Shown: positions 24,850 through 37,179 of the stretch, in pieces
Layout: each line of letters begins with the position of its first letter
Numbering within the stretch: position 1 is the stretch's first letter
NCBI GenBank assembly: GCA_013400975.1
Contig: WBMZ01010837.1
Coordinates: forward strand, 248,001 to 312,000
DNA from: Atrichornis clamosus
Taxonomy: Eukaryota > Chordata > Aves > Passeriformes > Menuridae
DNA: 64,000 nt
Reading direction: 5' to 3'
Notes under the pieces: generated by a model
What the model saw: only the letters and a program-made list of their open reading frames with translations
What the model was told of the DNA's origin: nothing
The model's database searches: none
Position numbers and translations under genes: made by a program

Positions 24850-25480
24850 ATAGAATGATTACAGCCGCTGCATAGAATGACAAGTATTATCAACAAAAAT
24901 TAATCAGGCGCATCTTTTAGTGAACTCAATTAATAATGTGCAACAACAGGGTCTCTTTTCTTAAGATGAAAATTAATTAGTGGAGGGAAGGTCACTTGGA
25001 GATGCTGACATCACTCATCAGAATGCTCTGGCAGCTCTAATTATTTGTCTTCCAGGCTTGGGTGATCAGAAATTATTGCAATACCTGAGCAACATTTTGA
25101 AAAAGCTTTGTGCATGGCTCTTTTAATTAGACCTGGTATTTGATTAATGCAGTGGAAGCATTTAGATCAGCCTCTTATCATTGAGTGACTTAGAAGTTTT
25201 AGGGTATTATAGTGTGCAAGACAGGGTCACTACGGTAGATTTTTAATTCAGACTTAGAAAGAAATCAGCTTTAACAATTTAAATGAACATATATGTCCTT
25301 TCCCTCCTTTATTTTATCATTACCTTGAATTAAAATATGTATTTTTCAGCATCAAATGAGGTAAACTGCATACTGTGTGAAAATGTAATTTGTGTGTGCA
25401 TAATAATGCACAATTTACATTTATATATATAAATTTCAAAGCAGCTGTTAAATTTGTGCAAGCTGGATTTATATAAGATT
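24850..25480. promoter_or_regulatory. candidate conserved non-coding element
   Basis: This block has no repeat signature and no coding frame, and it is dense in ATTA/TAAT cores (such as caattaataatg and attaattag), a composition common in vertebrate developmental enhancers. It includes the hairpin at 25383-25420 and a 16-bp palindrome at 25419-25434. The call rests on texture alone; alignment with another bird or mammal would decide it. Confidence 0.25.
25383..25420. repeat. 38-nt hairpin
   Basis: The arm at 25383-25401 pairs with 25406-25420 around a 4-nt loop (aata). The 15 pairs have one mismatch and a 4-nt bulge of TGTG. It overlaps the start of the palindrome atttatatatataaat at 25419-25434. 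Confidence 0.7.
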
Positions 25481-27981
25481 ATAGCAAGGCAGAACATTGA
25501 GCTACATTTTGTAATCTATATTGCATTGACTTATTATTTATTTTGTTTTTATTTATATATAGAAACACACACTTGTGTATGCATAAATATATAAGAATGA
25601 TTTCCTGTTAGAACTGTGTGAATAATTTAGAGCAATTTTCAATGCCTTTGAAGCCAGGCACTGGCTCTTGTTCTAATGAACCTATCTGGTGGTACAGGTT
25701 GTACTGGCAATGGAGTAGTAGGCAAACACAAAGAATATGAATATTATTAAATGCAATAAACACAATAATGAATAAATAAAAAGACTCAGAATAAGAGAAC
25801 AGTAGTAAAAATCAAATCCATCAAAGATTTCAATCAAGCAATAAAAAGCCACCATGGACTCTTAAGGATGACAAATGCTCTTAGTAGATGACAGGTCTCC
25901 ACTTCCTGTACCTCTGAAGACTTGCCGGTTAGTCTGGAAATACAACTGGCTTTTTCTGTCCATGGCTCCTCTTTGGCCAACAGATCTAATTATTTTAAGG
26001 TGTTCCTAAAGCAAGTCTGGGCTTCCAATATAATGATTGTTACAAGTGCACAAAATGTGTGAAATATATCATTTACTGTTATAACTTGTTCTTTTTTTTA
26101 ATCAATTTTGATTAGGAATGGAGTTCAAATTTAAAGCATATACAGAAAACATTGGAAATACAGAATACCATTTCATGGGCAAACAAGAAGGCAAAACAGT
26201 GATATATTCCCCCATGTTTTTGAATCAAAATAAGCTCTCAAATGAGCACAATTCTATGGAAGTTAATGTAATTGTTCTGGCTGAACACTAGATTTGGCCC
26301 ATTATGTTGTATTCTCTCTCTTATTTCCTCCCAGCATGGTTTTATTATGACACAGCTTTAAATCATAAACTTATTCAGTCTAAGAGACTATAAAATAGAG
26401 TAATCAATTTTTATTTTTGATGTATTTGGTTATTTACAGCTTCATTGTCCAGCTAGGGAATATGCAGCACTGATATACCACCACTGATTTCAATGGAATT
26501 ATACCCTTTTATACTGAGGCTGGATTTGGCAATAACGGCTAAAAATGAACATATCCAGAAAAGGTAATAAAATGCAATTTCTCATAAAACTCTGTGAAAT
26601 AAATTGATTGGAATCTCCTATTACTTAAAGTTCTAAAAAATTATTGTACTGTATCAGGTATAACTTGATAGTATCACCCAGACGATAAGGGGTCTAGATA
26701 TTGCTTTCAGGGTGGAAGGGATCATATCCTGAAATAAAAATACTCTTGCAGCATAACCTTTAGATCAGTCAAGGCCATAGAAGATAGTTTACCTTGGAAG
26801 TTTATGTTGTGGTAAGTCGGTTTTGTTTCACTTGCCAGTTGAGCTGACTTGCAGGAATGAAGGGGTGAGCTTCTGTTGCCCAGAACTATAGAATTGTTCC
26901 AAACATTGATTTCTCATTGTCCACCAGAGCCATTATCATAAAGCAAGTATAGTGGTTCTCTGCAGCACGGTGATCCTAAGGAATAGATTTCAGGGAGCTT
27001 TTAATTTAGTTTTTGTGGTCAAAATTAAGTATTGAAGTAAACTTTGTGCTACTAAATGAAAACATATTGAAAATATAAAGAAGATTTTCAGATACAGCTA
27101 GTGCTTTGAAATTTATTTTCTATGAGGGAAGAAGCTCTTCCTGGTAATTTTATTTACACTTACACTGTATCCAAATTGGGAACAGCTGTTTGGCTTTTTA
27201 GACAATGCCCTGGAAAATTTCATAAACATTTGTGGAGGCAAATTCTGGAAGATTTCCTATTAAATGATGCAAAACCTGAACATTCCAGTTTTCTACATCA
27301 CATGGCCAGGTACTTAAAAAGGTGCTAAGAAGTGTTAAAAGTTACCCTTGAAAGAATAGAGCAAGACTAATAAGAATGTGGTGAAAGGATACAAGGTAAT
27401 TCACCTTCACTTACAATTTTAGGCAATTGAAGATTGGTTTTTGACTTGTGAAGCAGTACGTAGCTTACCCAAATTACATTGCTTTGCTAGTAGAAAGAAT
27501 ACATTTTACTCTCCTACCAATTTTAAGTTGATGCAGGTCTCCAAGAAGTATGCCATCCTGCCTGTTTGCAGGAAACCTGTTCCAAATTTCTGTGTGGAAT
27601 TCATCACACCAGAGCAGGGGCACGATTTAGTTGCTTGCTCAGAGCCTAACATCGTGTGAGATGCTGCCTCCTCCACCTCCAGATGCCGTTCCTAGAGATC
27701 GCCACATCCGTTCCTCTGCTCTTGGCCCAGACAGACTCAGACATCTGGGGTATCCTCCCATAACACATCTATCTGTTATTCTACCATTATTTTGCTATAC
27801 CTGAAATCTGAATTTGAAAAGAATGAAAATGCTCAAGCAAATATTAAAAATACACCAAATTCCAATACCGTTTGACAGTTCAGAATAAATCGGTGGTCAA
27901 AATCTCCTTGAGCTGTGCACTAAACATTGTCAGGTCCTTGCAAACTCAGATAGATTTTATGGCAGCTCTATTTAACAGGTA

Positions 27982-28003
27982 TTTCCAGTCATTTTCCAGT
28001 CAT
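27982..28003. repeat. 11-bp tandem duplication, two copies
   Basis: The unit tttccagtcat occurs twice in direct succession. It is a local slippage product. Confidence 0.8.
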
Positions 28004-28899
28004 GTTTAGAAACACATTGTATGTCTTTATTCATTTGTAGTTTTCTTATTAACTCCTTTTTTTTATCACTAATCATTGAAAAGACAAACTCCTAGAATTT
28101 TATGGCTAAATATTGCTGTCAATTTACTTCGGGAATTTCAGGGATAACATTAATCTAACTTACAACAGTAAACTAGAGGACAGAATTTAATCTCAATTCT
28201 GTGGAGAACTTTGTAGGCACATGCCAGCAAAAAATAAATTTATGGAAATTAAGTTAGTCAAACACTTGGGTTAATTTTACAATCTATTATTATACTTAAT
28301 CTTTGTCCACTGTGTTTCATTGTTCATGAATAAATACTTTTTATAAAAAGACATACGTGTTGATTTTTATGGAAAATTTGTGTATAGAATACTGTTACTT
28401 CCAGATTTCTGTATGTCATAGCAGCATTTGGCACATATTTATATGAATGTACATTTTGATTCTTTCTTGAAATAAAAATCTATGAAGTTCTTTTAAGGAC
28501 TGACTTTGCTCATTGTTTAAAATGAGTTACTTTGTACCAGATGCCTGGAGTAATTTATGTTAATGTTAATTAACAATATTTGAAGCAAATAATGATAAAT
28601 AGGTGCCCCCCCAAACATTATGCATCTAGCTGTCTAAGTAATCAAATTAACACAAGCTTTGCCAGTGTTGAGACATAGGTCTTTATTAGAAAAAGTATAC
28701 ATCATTCCAGCTGTGATATTTCTTATGCTTATTATTTTGATCAAACCTGAATCACAAAATTACTCTAAAGAAATTTACTGTCTTTGGAAACTCTATTTAT
28801 CTCTGATTCTGGAGGCTAAGCTTTATTTCTCCTTCCTGCAAATACAAAATTAAAAGAACTTTAAGTTTAAAAAAATAATGCAAAGTACTTTGTTTTATA

Positions 28900-29830
28900 C
28901 AAATCCTTTGTTAAAAGGCCCTCAGCTTTCATAATAACAGCAAAATCAGGTATTTCCATCTATTTATAAAACACATAGAAGTCTCTCCTTGAACTGCATT
29001 AGTTACCATATCACGAAGATAAGCTTTTATGTGTTTTGATTTAGACCCCCATACCAAATGCAAACTGATGGACAAAAAGAAGGTACACATTTATATTAAA
29101 GTTGTGCATTGCATTTTATAGCAATTAAATAAATATTAGACAAACTCCTACCACTCTTTGTTTAGCTATGTGGGGCTCAGCTGTGTTGCTTCTAACCCTA
29201 ACTACATCACTTCAAATTACCAGTAAATTAACAGAGTAACACTTTCAACCTCAGAGCAGATTTGATCCAAATAGTCTTTAAATGCCATTTCTGTTCCTAT
29301 TAACCTAAAGATCGGCATAGCAGATATTTTCGTAAGGCTGCCCAGCAATACAGGGCATTAATGGCTAAGTTGTGACAGCACTTTTCATGATGATTTATGA
29401 TTCAGTGTTTAACTTGATTACTCCACTGCTGACTCTGAATACTATTTCAATTAGTGCACAGAAGGTCACATCACAAATATTCCTCTATAATCTATTCCTA
29501 TTAACACTAATACACAGAGTAACCAAATCTTTTCACCCTTGTTGATTCAAACCATCCATAGCACTAACTGCAGACTTGTTTACCAGTTTACTGCTTTGGA
29601 CACATCTGAAATGGTAATTTACAGTCCTTTGAGTATCATTAATAGCTGTACCATGCCATTGTGAATAACCATCCCTCTGCTGCTGTGCGTGCATTAATAA
29701 TTATCAAAAGCTTAGATATTTTAAATGAAAGGTACATTTTCAGAAAGAACTCACATCTAAATTATTATTTCACAGCTAATCATGAAGCGGAAAAATAATG
29801 AGCAGACAGTTAAGAAACACACCCAGGACA
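28900..29830. promoter_or_regulatory. candidate conserved non-coding block
   Basis: About 900 bp without repeat or coding signature. It has even base composition and many TAAT/ATTA cores, including cattaataattatc near 29692. It resembles conserved enhancer DNA seen in gene deserts of developmental loci. This is inference from texture, with no alignment behind it. Confidence 0.25.
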
Positions 29831-30255
29831 GGTGAGCAAGTTAAATTCAGGACAATATATAAATCTGGAGGTAAGAAGCTTACTGAAGATGAAATTTGGG
29901 AGCCATGCTTTGCCTGAAGGTTGTCTACCACAGTCCTTCATATACCTGTAGCCTTATTGGCAGTAAATGAGGAGCAATTAAAGTTTGGAAACCTAAGAAA
30001 GGAAGCATGAGAAAGCTAGTCAGCTCAACGAGAAACCTTGATTCTCCTGGTGCTGCTCACACCTGCCTTCTGCCTAACTGAGAGTCTTGAAGAGGTACTT
30101 TTGTGCCTCAGACGTCAGTAGGTAAGGTCTGCTAATGCTTCTAACTCAGGTTCTGGCTGCCTTGCTTTTGTCAGGATGGGTTGTCTTGTATCTGTTTCAT
30201 ATATAAATTTTGTTGGGAATCAATGAATTGAATTTCCGTCTCTCCATATTCTCCA

Positions 30256-30283
30256 AGGGGAATTGCATCAGTGCAATTCCCCT
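30256..30283. repeat. perfect 12-bp stem hairpin
   Basis: The arm aggggaattgca at 30256-30267 is the exact reverse complement of 30272-30283, with the 4-nt loop tcag. Flanks add a C-G pair after one mismatch. It has no T-run and lies in DNA with no gene, so it is not evidence for a bacterial-type terminator. Confidence 0.9.
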
Positions 30284-32837
30284 CGCAAAAGTCAGCCTCT
30301 ACCAAAACTACAGCAATAGCTGCTGCCCCATGTTCTTTTGAAAATGTAGCCAGTGGATTTGGTGCTATTATTTTACTAGTTCAGGGGTTAATGCACTCAA
30401 CAAGACAATAGGAAATGAAAGTGCAAATTGTGTGCCTGCCTTAAAAAATGTAAGAAGTGCCCCCTCCTAGCAGGTTATCCTCTCTGACAACCTGTGCAGA
30501 GTGTTTCTCCCTCAACCTTCAGCTACCCAGATGTTACACCTCTCTTCTGAGTTAACTCCCTAGTTCTCCCCCACAGCTGAGTGAGATTGTGAGGGCACTG
30601 CATACCACACTAAAATAGTTCCCAGGTATTTAATGTCACTTTAGGTGCCTAGAGGTGTCCTACCCAGGCCTCTGTCTACTGTTTCAGTAGCACACAGGTC
30701 TCCTGTGATTCCTATGCTACTTCTGCTAGTCCTGTATATATCTGAAGCCTTTCAAACGCTGAATCCCACTACCGATTCCTATCTTTTGGTGGTTCCAGGT
30801 CGAATGAGATGATGGGCTTTGCAGAGGTGATACAAGTTCTCTAGATGAAGGTCTGCATTATATAAATGATGACTTTTTCACTAAGCAGAAGAGGGAAAGA
30901 AATTCCCTCATGGGCAGGGCATTAACCAGACAATAGAATGGAACTTCTTCCCACCTCCTGCTCCACACACCATTCATGCATTTAAGACAAGCTGATCTTA
31001 TGTTAGTATCAAGTAGGATTAGACAGCCTCATGGAAACAAGTCGTATTTCTAGCCTTTCAGGAGTTTTAAAAATATAAATGCAAATATTATCAGTTTGTT
31101 GAAAAGAATATATTCAGAGTTACAATTTCTTGAAGAAACTTTTTCTGTGTCTGGGGACAGACTATGTTTTCAGTTGGCTGACTTTAGTGGATGTTACTGC
31201 ATTAGTGTTTTAACTCAGATCAGGAATATGCTTTTAAAGTCAATGTCCAAATTGTTCCCACTTTCCATGTCTTGGTTGGTATTGCAGAGCAATTTTAAGA
31301 GTGCATGAGCTGGATTCCCTTTGGGGTGAAATTAGTACAAAGGATGTCATCCAGGAGCCACACAAAGAGCTCCAGCTGCTATTTTATGTTCATCTTATGG
31401 ATCAGATTTGAACAAGTCCACAGTAAATTCCCCCTAAGCATTTCTGTATGTGTCAGGTCCTTAGTAGCAGCCATTTAACTCTAAAAGACTGTGTGGAGGT
31501 CAAAGCAAGGGTGTCTTTAGCCAGTAAAAACTCGAGTATAAAACTTGAATTTAGTAATCAATACTTTGGTTTGTTAGCAATGTATACACCTAAAAGGTAA
31601 CATGAGTGTTTTGAAATCCAATTAAATCACATCATTATTGCATTCATTATTTTATAGGTAAGTTTCTTTTTTTCCCCCAAATATTGCATTCACAGCTAGC
31701 TTACACAAATCTGTTGTTAATTTACACACAGATGTCACTCTCTGCAGGACATAAAAACAAAGCAAAGATAGCCAGCAGTACTATTTGTTGTGGCATCATA
31801 CTGAAGCAGCCTGGCTTTCATGAGTGTTTTTTATAAAACAAAAGCAAGCTCTCCAGAAAAAACCTACAAAGCTCTAATTTGCTGTTCACTAATATTTATG
31901 TAGATACCTATTTATTTTCTGTATTGCGTGGACTCTTTTTAAAAATCATAAAATTGTTGAAAATTGGAAGTGTTGGAATAATTTCTGGAACAATGGTACT
32001 GTTTCCCACTGTGTTGCAAAATGTGCCTGACTGCAATTTTGGACGATGTTTTTCAGGAGACAAAAATTGTGACTTTTTCTTTTCCAAGTTTATTATGCTG
32101 AAACTTCCAGCAAAGATTTAAAAATGAACCATGCTGACAACCTTTTTTGTCACATAGCTGATAGGAACTAAATTGAGAACCAGTAGCTAACATGGATATC
32201 TGAGAGTTGGAAGAGATGAATTTACTTTCAGGAATTACATCTTGGGAATAGATGTGTAGTGGTAACTTGCAGATGGGGGTTTGTAACAGCCACCTACTGA
32301 TTCATACCTCTGGTGAAATGCAAGTAAGCTTAGACAAATTTCTTTAAGTCCGTAAATCTACAGGTAACCTGAATAAAAGGCCTGAACTTCCAACATCTAA
32401 GGACGAAGGAACACAAAATTGTATTAATTGCTATGTAGAATAACTTTCCCTTATCTCTACTGCAAGAATTTTGTCTCTACTGTAATCAATGTGAAGAAGT
32501 ATATGACAGCATAAACATTTTTTTTCACCCCTGATACTTGTGATTATAGCACAAATAGGTGAAGTATAACAGGAATAGTGTGCCTTAAGAATTGACTGAA
32601 CTAGCAGCAAAACTCTGCCCTTTCATAAGAGATTTCCCCTGACACGATAAGTACATAGGGATATGTGCAACGTTGCTACATGAATGACTCAACTATCACA
32701 TTATTCCATTCATTATTCCACCCTAATTTTAAAATACAGTTTACTAAGCTTTTTGTACAGAAGAGGGCCTGGATTTGGAAGGCAGCTACTTGTAGGTACA
32801 CATGAGTGTTGGTGAACTGATATGCATACATTAAAGC

Positions 32838-32875
32838 ATTTCTGGTAATAATTTGGTATAATTTCTGGTAGTAAT
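32838..32875. repeat. direct repeat of 15 bp spaced by 8 bp
   Basis: The 15-mers at 32838-32852 and 32861-32875 (atttctggta, then a or g, then taat) match at 14 of 15 positions with a 23-bp period. It is a minor local duplication. Confidence 0.7.
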
Positions 32876-35800
32876 GTTGATTATGAAGTGTCACTTACAC
32901 AGTATACTGTGTTGTAAGTTTAAATTGTATTTTGAGTTTCTGTCCAGATTGGTAAGATATGAATTCAAGGGCTAATACTGTTTTCTGGAGATACTTCAAG
33001 ACATAGGAATTTGATTTATTCTTCTATATTAACATTTTTTCCTGCAATAAGTATAAAGGGCAGCCAGTAGCAAAAACTCTTATACACATTTGATACCTTT
33101 TGTGAACTCCCTTATTGTTCAAATTCTTCTTCTTAGTTGTATAAATGTTCAAGTGATTTGAAAAAAAAAAAACTCTATCAAAAGTCATGCACGATAATTG
33201 CAACAAAATGACAGCATTTAATTTCCTAAAATAATCACTACATTAGCTATCAAATGACAATAGAAAACAAAACTAAAGGAACCAGTATTCCTCTATTTCT
33301 TGCTCAATGTTAATTCTAAAACATCTTCAGACAATTCAGTATTCCATGTGATGTGTACCCAAAAGCAGTATTTTTAAATACATCTGTAGGAAAGGAACTG
33401 ATGTTTATTGGGATAAAACAAGCATCATTACTTCTAGTGCTTAAGTGAATGTGGGACCACTCCAGGCATATGTAACAAAAAGTGCTGGTCTTTTAAACTG
33501 ATATTTAACATCTAAAGTTAACCTTATGAAAGGTCACATCAGTTCTTTAGCAAATGCACCAACATTTTCAAATTTCAGAAATGGCCTGATTCACTGCAGA
33601 AGCGAGGGAGTGAGGACTATAGAAGAGCAGGCTGGAGGGAACATGTGCAGACGTGGACAAAGGAAGAAGATATTGCAATAGAGACAGAAAGGACTGGCAT
33701 GGGCAAAGCAGGAGACAAACTGTGCCTGGATATTATAGATGATGGGGAAGGAAAGCCTGCAAGCACTAAAGGCCACTTCTCTCCAGAGCCTTAGACAGAG
33801 TAGCTGTGTTGCAACATCCCCCAGTTGTATGGGTCATGGCTGCACAACTGGGAAACAAACATCTTACTCCCTCTGGAGTCTAGGTCACAAGGATGCAGAC
33901 TTTGTTTTCTTCTTCATGGCTTTTAGGGTGTGTTTTCTCATTTTATTAACTAGTTCTTCCTTTTCCTTCCTTTTTAAAAATTTCTTATTGTTTCATTTTT
34001 TGTTTAATGGGAAAATTGCATACTTAGGCAATGACAAATTTGTAATAAATTTCTTTAGTGTACAATCTATGCACAAAGAAATAGATGATAGAATTTTCTC
34101 AGATATAGTAACTTCGAAAATTAACACTGTTGAGTTCTAGAGATGTAGAATTTGCAATAGACATTAACAGCTGCTCAGAAATTTGCTTTCCTCTAATATT
34201 TGATGTTACAAAAGTCTGTTGATTGGTAGGTAACATCAGGGGGAGAACTTTGGGAATTGCTAATGTTCAGACTCTTTTAATGGCCCTCACTAAGGTACTG
34301 AATTAAGGTTATACAGGTACTTTGCAGTTCCTTAAATCTGACACGAGCCTTCAGGAATTAATTTTTTCTGTGACCCAATTTTTGCAGGTAATTATCCTTT
34401 CTGTTGTTTTCTCTAGTGCAGGGAATACCTCAGCTAAGATTTTCATCCTGAGATTTGGCATATCTGTTTCCAGTCATTACTAGAAACAGGAAACAGTGGG
34501 AACCATGAAAATTGGTTTGTGAAATAGTTGACTTTCTAGAGTATTGCATATTCACTGGATTGAACTTTTAAACAAAGACACAATATTTTTACTTATCTGG
34601 CTTCTGCTGCTCATAACTAAAAAGAAATATATGCATAAAGCAGTGAACAATGAAAAACTTCCTTCTACAACATGAAAATCACCTCTGCCAAAAATTTGAT
34701 TGTGTCCTAGGGACATGTGGAGATGGAATGAAAAGGAAAGATCCTCTATCAGCTCCTTTTTGTTTGTGTATTGTTTGTCGCTGGATCCGTTTATTAGCCT
34801 GGAGATAATGTGACAGTTGACTCTAGCAGTAACACAGCACTCATTAGTAAGCTTGACAGGGAGGTGCCAGCAGCTACTTGAGATTGTATTTTATCAATCT
34901 TCATGGCTCATTTGGGAGCCTCGCTACACTGTGATCTACTCCCAGTGCTCACTGGGACAGGGGCAAGCCACTATGTCTGCCTCTAAGAATGGGGACTCAG
35001 AGAAGTTCTCTGTGATGAGATAATCTCTTCTTAGTGAAAAAATGTAGTGCTGACCTAACACTTCTGCAACTTCTACCTGACAACTTCAATATCAAATGTA
35101 GGATACTTGTCTAGAGTTTTTAATGTAAATTTTCTAACATTTCTGTACCCCTTAGGATAGTTATTTGCAGAATTCGCTTTAAAATTAAAATTGAAAAGAT
35201 GGGTAAAAACATTAATGCCACTCTTGAAACTGTCGTCAATCAAAAGAAGAAGTGACAATACTTTAAAGATTTCAATGTTTGCTCTCTCTTCTTGATTTTC
35301 CCATGATATTTTGGGTAGATTATGGTAAATTTGAAGTAATTTAATGCTTTCTTTTTAATTCTAAGATACCATTGATTTGCAGCACTGTGATTCATTAAAA
35401 TGATGCCAAACCCCAAATGAAAAGATTTTGTATCATTCTTTCCACAGATATTAAACTGCAGTAAATAACACGGAATAACATGGAAATTAAAAAATGAGAG
35501 TTTCTTCCTTCCTCTTTGCATGTTGAGCTTTTCAGAGGCATTAGGGGCATGTTTTCAGTGCTCCTGGAAAAGACAGTGGCATATTCATAAAATACACACA
35601 AGCTAAGATTCTAATTTATTTACACTGTTCAAGAATGAGTACTTTGGGTAAAAAATTAACTATTGCAAGATTCATGATAAAAACATGACTCTTTGCAAGA
35701 CTGGTGCCTGTTGTGCGTACTGCTGAAATGTCACGTGCTGCTGATACAGTTTCCTGCTGCTGCGTGTTAGTAATGTCCCCCGGATTACCAGCTGAGGAAA

Positions 35801-36753
35801 CAGAATGTCAGTTTTTGTCATGCAAGAAGAAATGTTTTAATGTCTTTAGGAGGTTAGTGCAGTATGAATTACTGAGATACCATATGTCCTCTAAAACACA
35901 TGGCAAATTTATCTTGCCTGAAGAAAGGCAAGTAAAAAGCACTTGGTTGTGTGGTCTGATACTAGGCATATAAAAAAAACCCAAACAGCCTCCCTGCTGC
36001 ATGCTTATATGCCATTTTTAGCAATAAATTTTATATAACTAGTTAAGAGTTGCAACAGTAATGTATAGAACAGTGTATAGAATGTATATAGAAGAGTTTG
36101 ACTTCATCTATTCCAATATTTTTAGTGTTTTAACGTAATCTTGAAATTACTTTTTTCATATTTTTAATACTTTATCCATATATAGTTTGTTTATATCTGC
36201 AAGAGTAAAACCTTTTTTTAAAAGCTTGTATCATCCCTGTACAGACAATGGCTAACCACAAATTCCTGTAATAAAAAATGAAAAATGCCTGTGCCCTGTC
36301 AGACTGGCTGAATAAAGACAACAGATACCAAAGGTGACATAACTTAGGGACTCGAGTAAAAGAAGGAGAACTGAGGGAGAAAGATGTGAGGCTGGATGCT
36401 CATTTGTGGAGCATTTATGCATGTGAAAGGAGAAGATACTGAAAGAGAAAGAGATAGTCACTCCTTCACCAATGAATACTGACCTCTCATCATAATTTGA
36501 AGCATAAATGCAGCATTCACAATGGTGTCTGAAATGATACCTTTTGAACAGATGGTACACTATTTGATTGATAATTCACTTGTTGATACTAGTTACATAT
36601 TTGGTTTTGTATAGTCTGAAAGGAATTTCAGTTTATAAACCTAGAAGACAACATGTGAATTAATTTGTTCAATGATATCATCACTGAAGTAATGTTATGC
36701 CTGTAGCAGAAAACAATCAAAACAAGAAAATTCACTGCTAAGTCTTCACCATG

Positions 36754-36847
36754 CCATATGTCCTCTAATAACTAATTACAACAGGGGCACAAAAAGCAAG
36801 TCATTAAACTTGCACCCTATTGTGCATAGGTATTAGAGGACATGTGG
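36754..36847. ncRNA. 94-nt hairpin: microRNA-like precursor or palindromic transposon
   Basis: The 17 nt at 36754-36770 pair without gaps with 36831-36847, using 16 Watson-Crick pairs and one G-U. The stem continues inward after small internal loops (36772-36774 with 36827-36829; 36777-36781 with 36820-36824; 36783-36786 with 36815-36818) and closes with a perfect 6-bp stem (36796-36801 with 36808-36813) around the loop cattaa. An asymmetric bulge lies at 36787-36795. This overall size and shape fits a microRNA precursor, and equally a small palindromic MITE. No clear target-site duplication flanks it. The transcribed strand cannot be told. Confidence 0.4.
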
Positions 36848-37179
36848 TGCATTTAAAATAAAACAATGACATTCCATGCATTTCCTTTATTTGTGGCAAC
36901 AGTTTTTAATGAAGGAAACTTTTGTCTTTATTTTCGTTTTCTGGGAAAATTGCCAAAATTATAGTTTTTGATAAAAATGATCTAAAAAACACCTTCAGAC
37001 CCCTGGAATTTGCAATAGCTATTTATATTGAATATACATCAGCTTTGTTACAGAGGTCTTGAAGTTTTCTATATTCAAACATTTCTGATGAATTTTGTCA
37101 CCATTTAAAGAAATTGAGTTGACACAGGATGGGAAGAAACCTTCCTTTATGAAAGTTGATTAAAGGATATTAAACTAAG
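36848..37179. other. short non-coding spacer
   Basis: AT-rich DNA between the hairpin and the old CR1. I see nothing recognisable, though the last 50 bases may be decayed 5' sequence of that CR1. Confidence 0.5.

Larger units (their letters stand above)
22575..36753. other. long AT-rich single-copy stretch, nearly repeat-free
   Basis: About 14 kb with no recognised CR1, LTR or gene. Open frames are short and motif-free. Several blocks are rich in TAATTA-type homeodomain core sites and lack repeat decay patterns; these are listed as candidate conserved elements. Small local repeats occur at 27982-28003 and 32838-32875. Confidence 0.5.

Noticed and set aside
33739..34140. Open frame of 133 codons, plus strand
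   Set aside because: Ends in low-complexity Phe/Leu/Ser sequence from T-rich DNA; no domain recognised.
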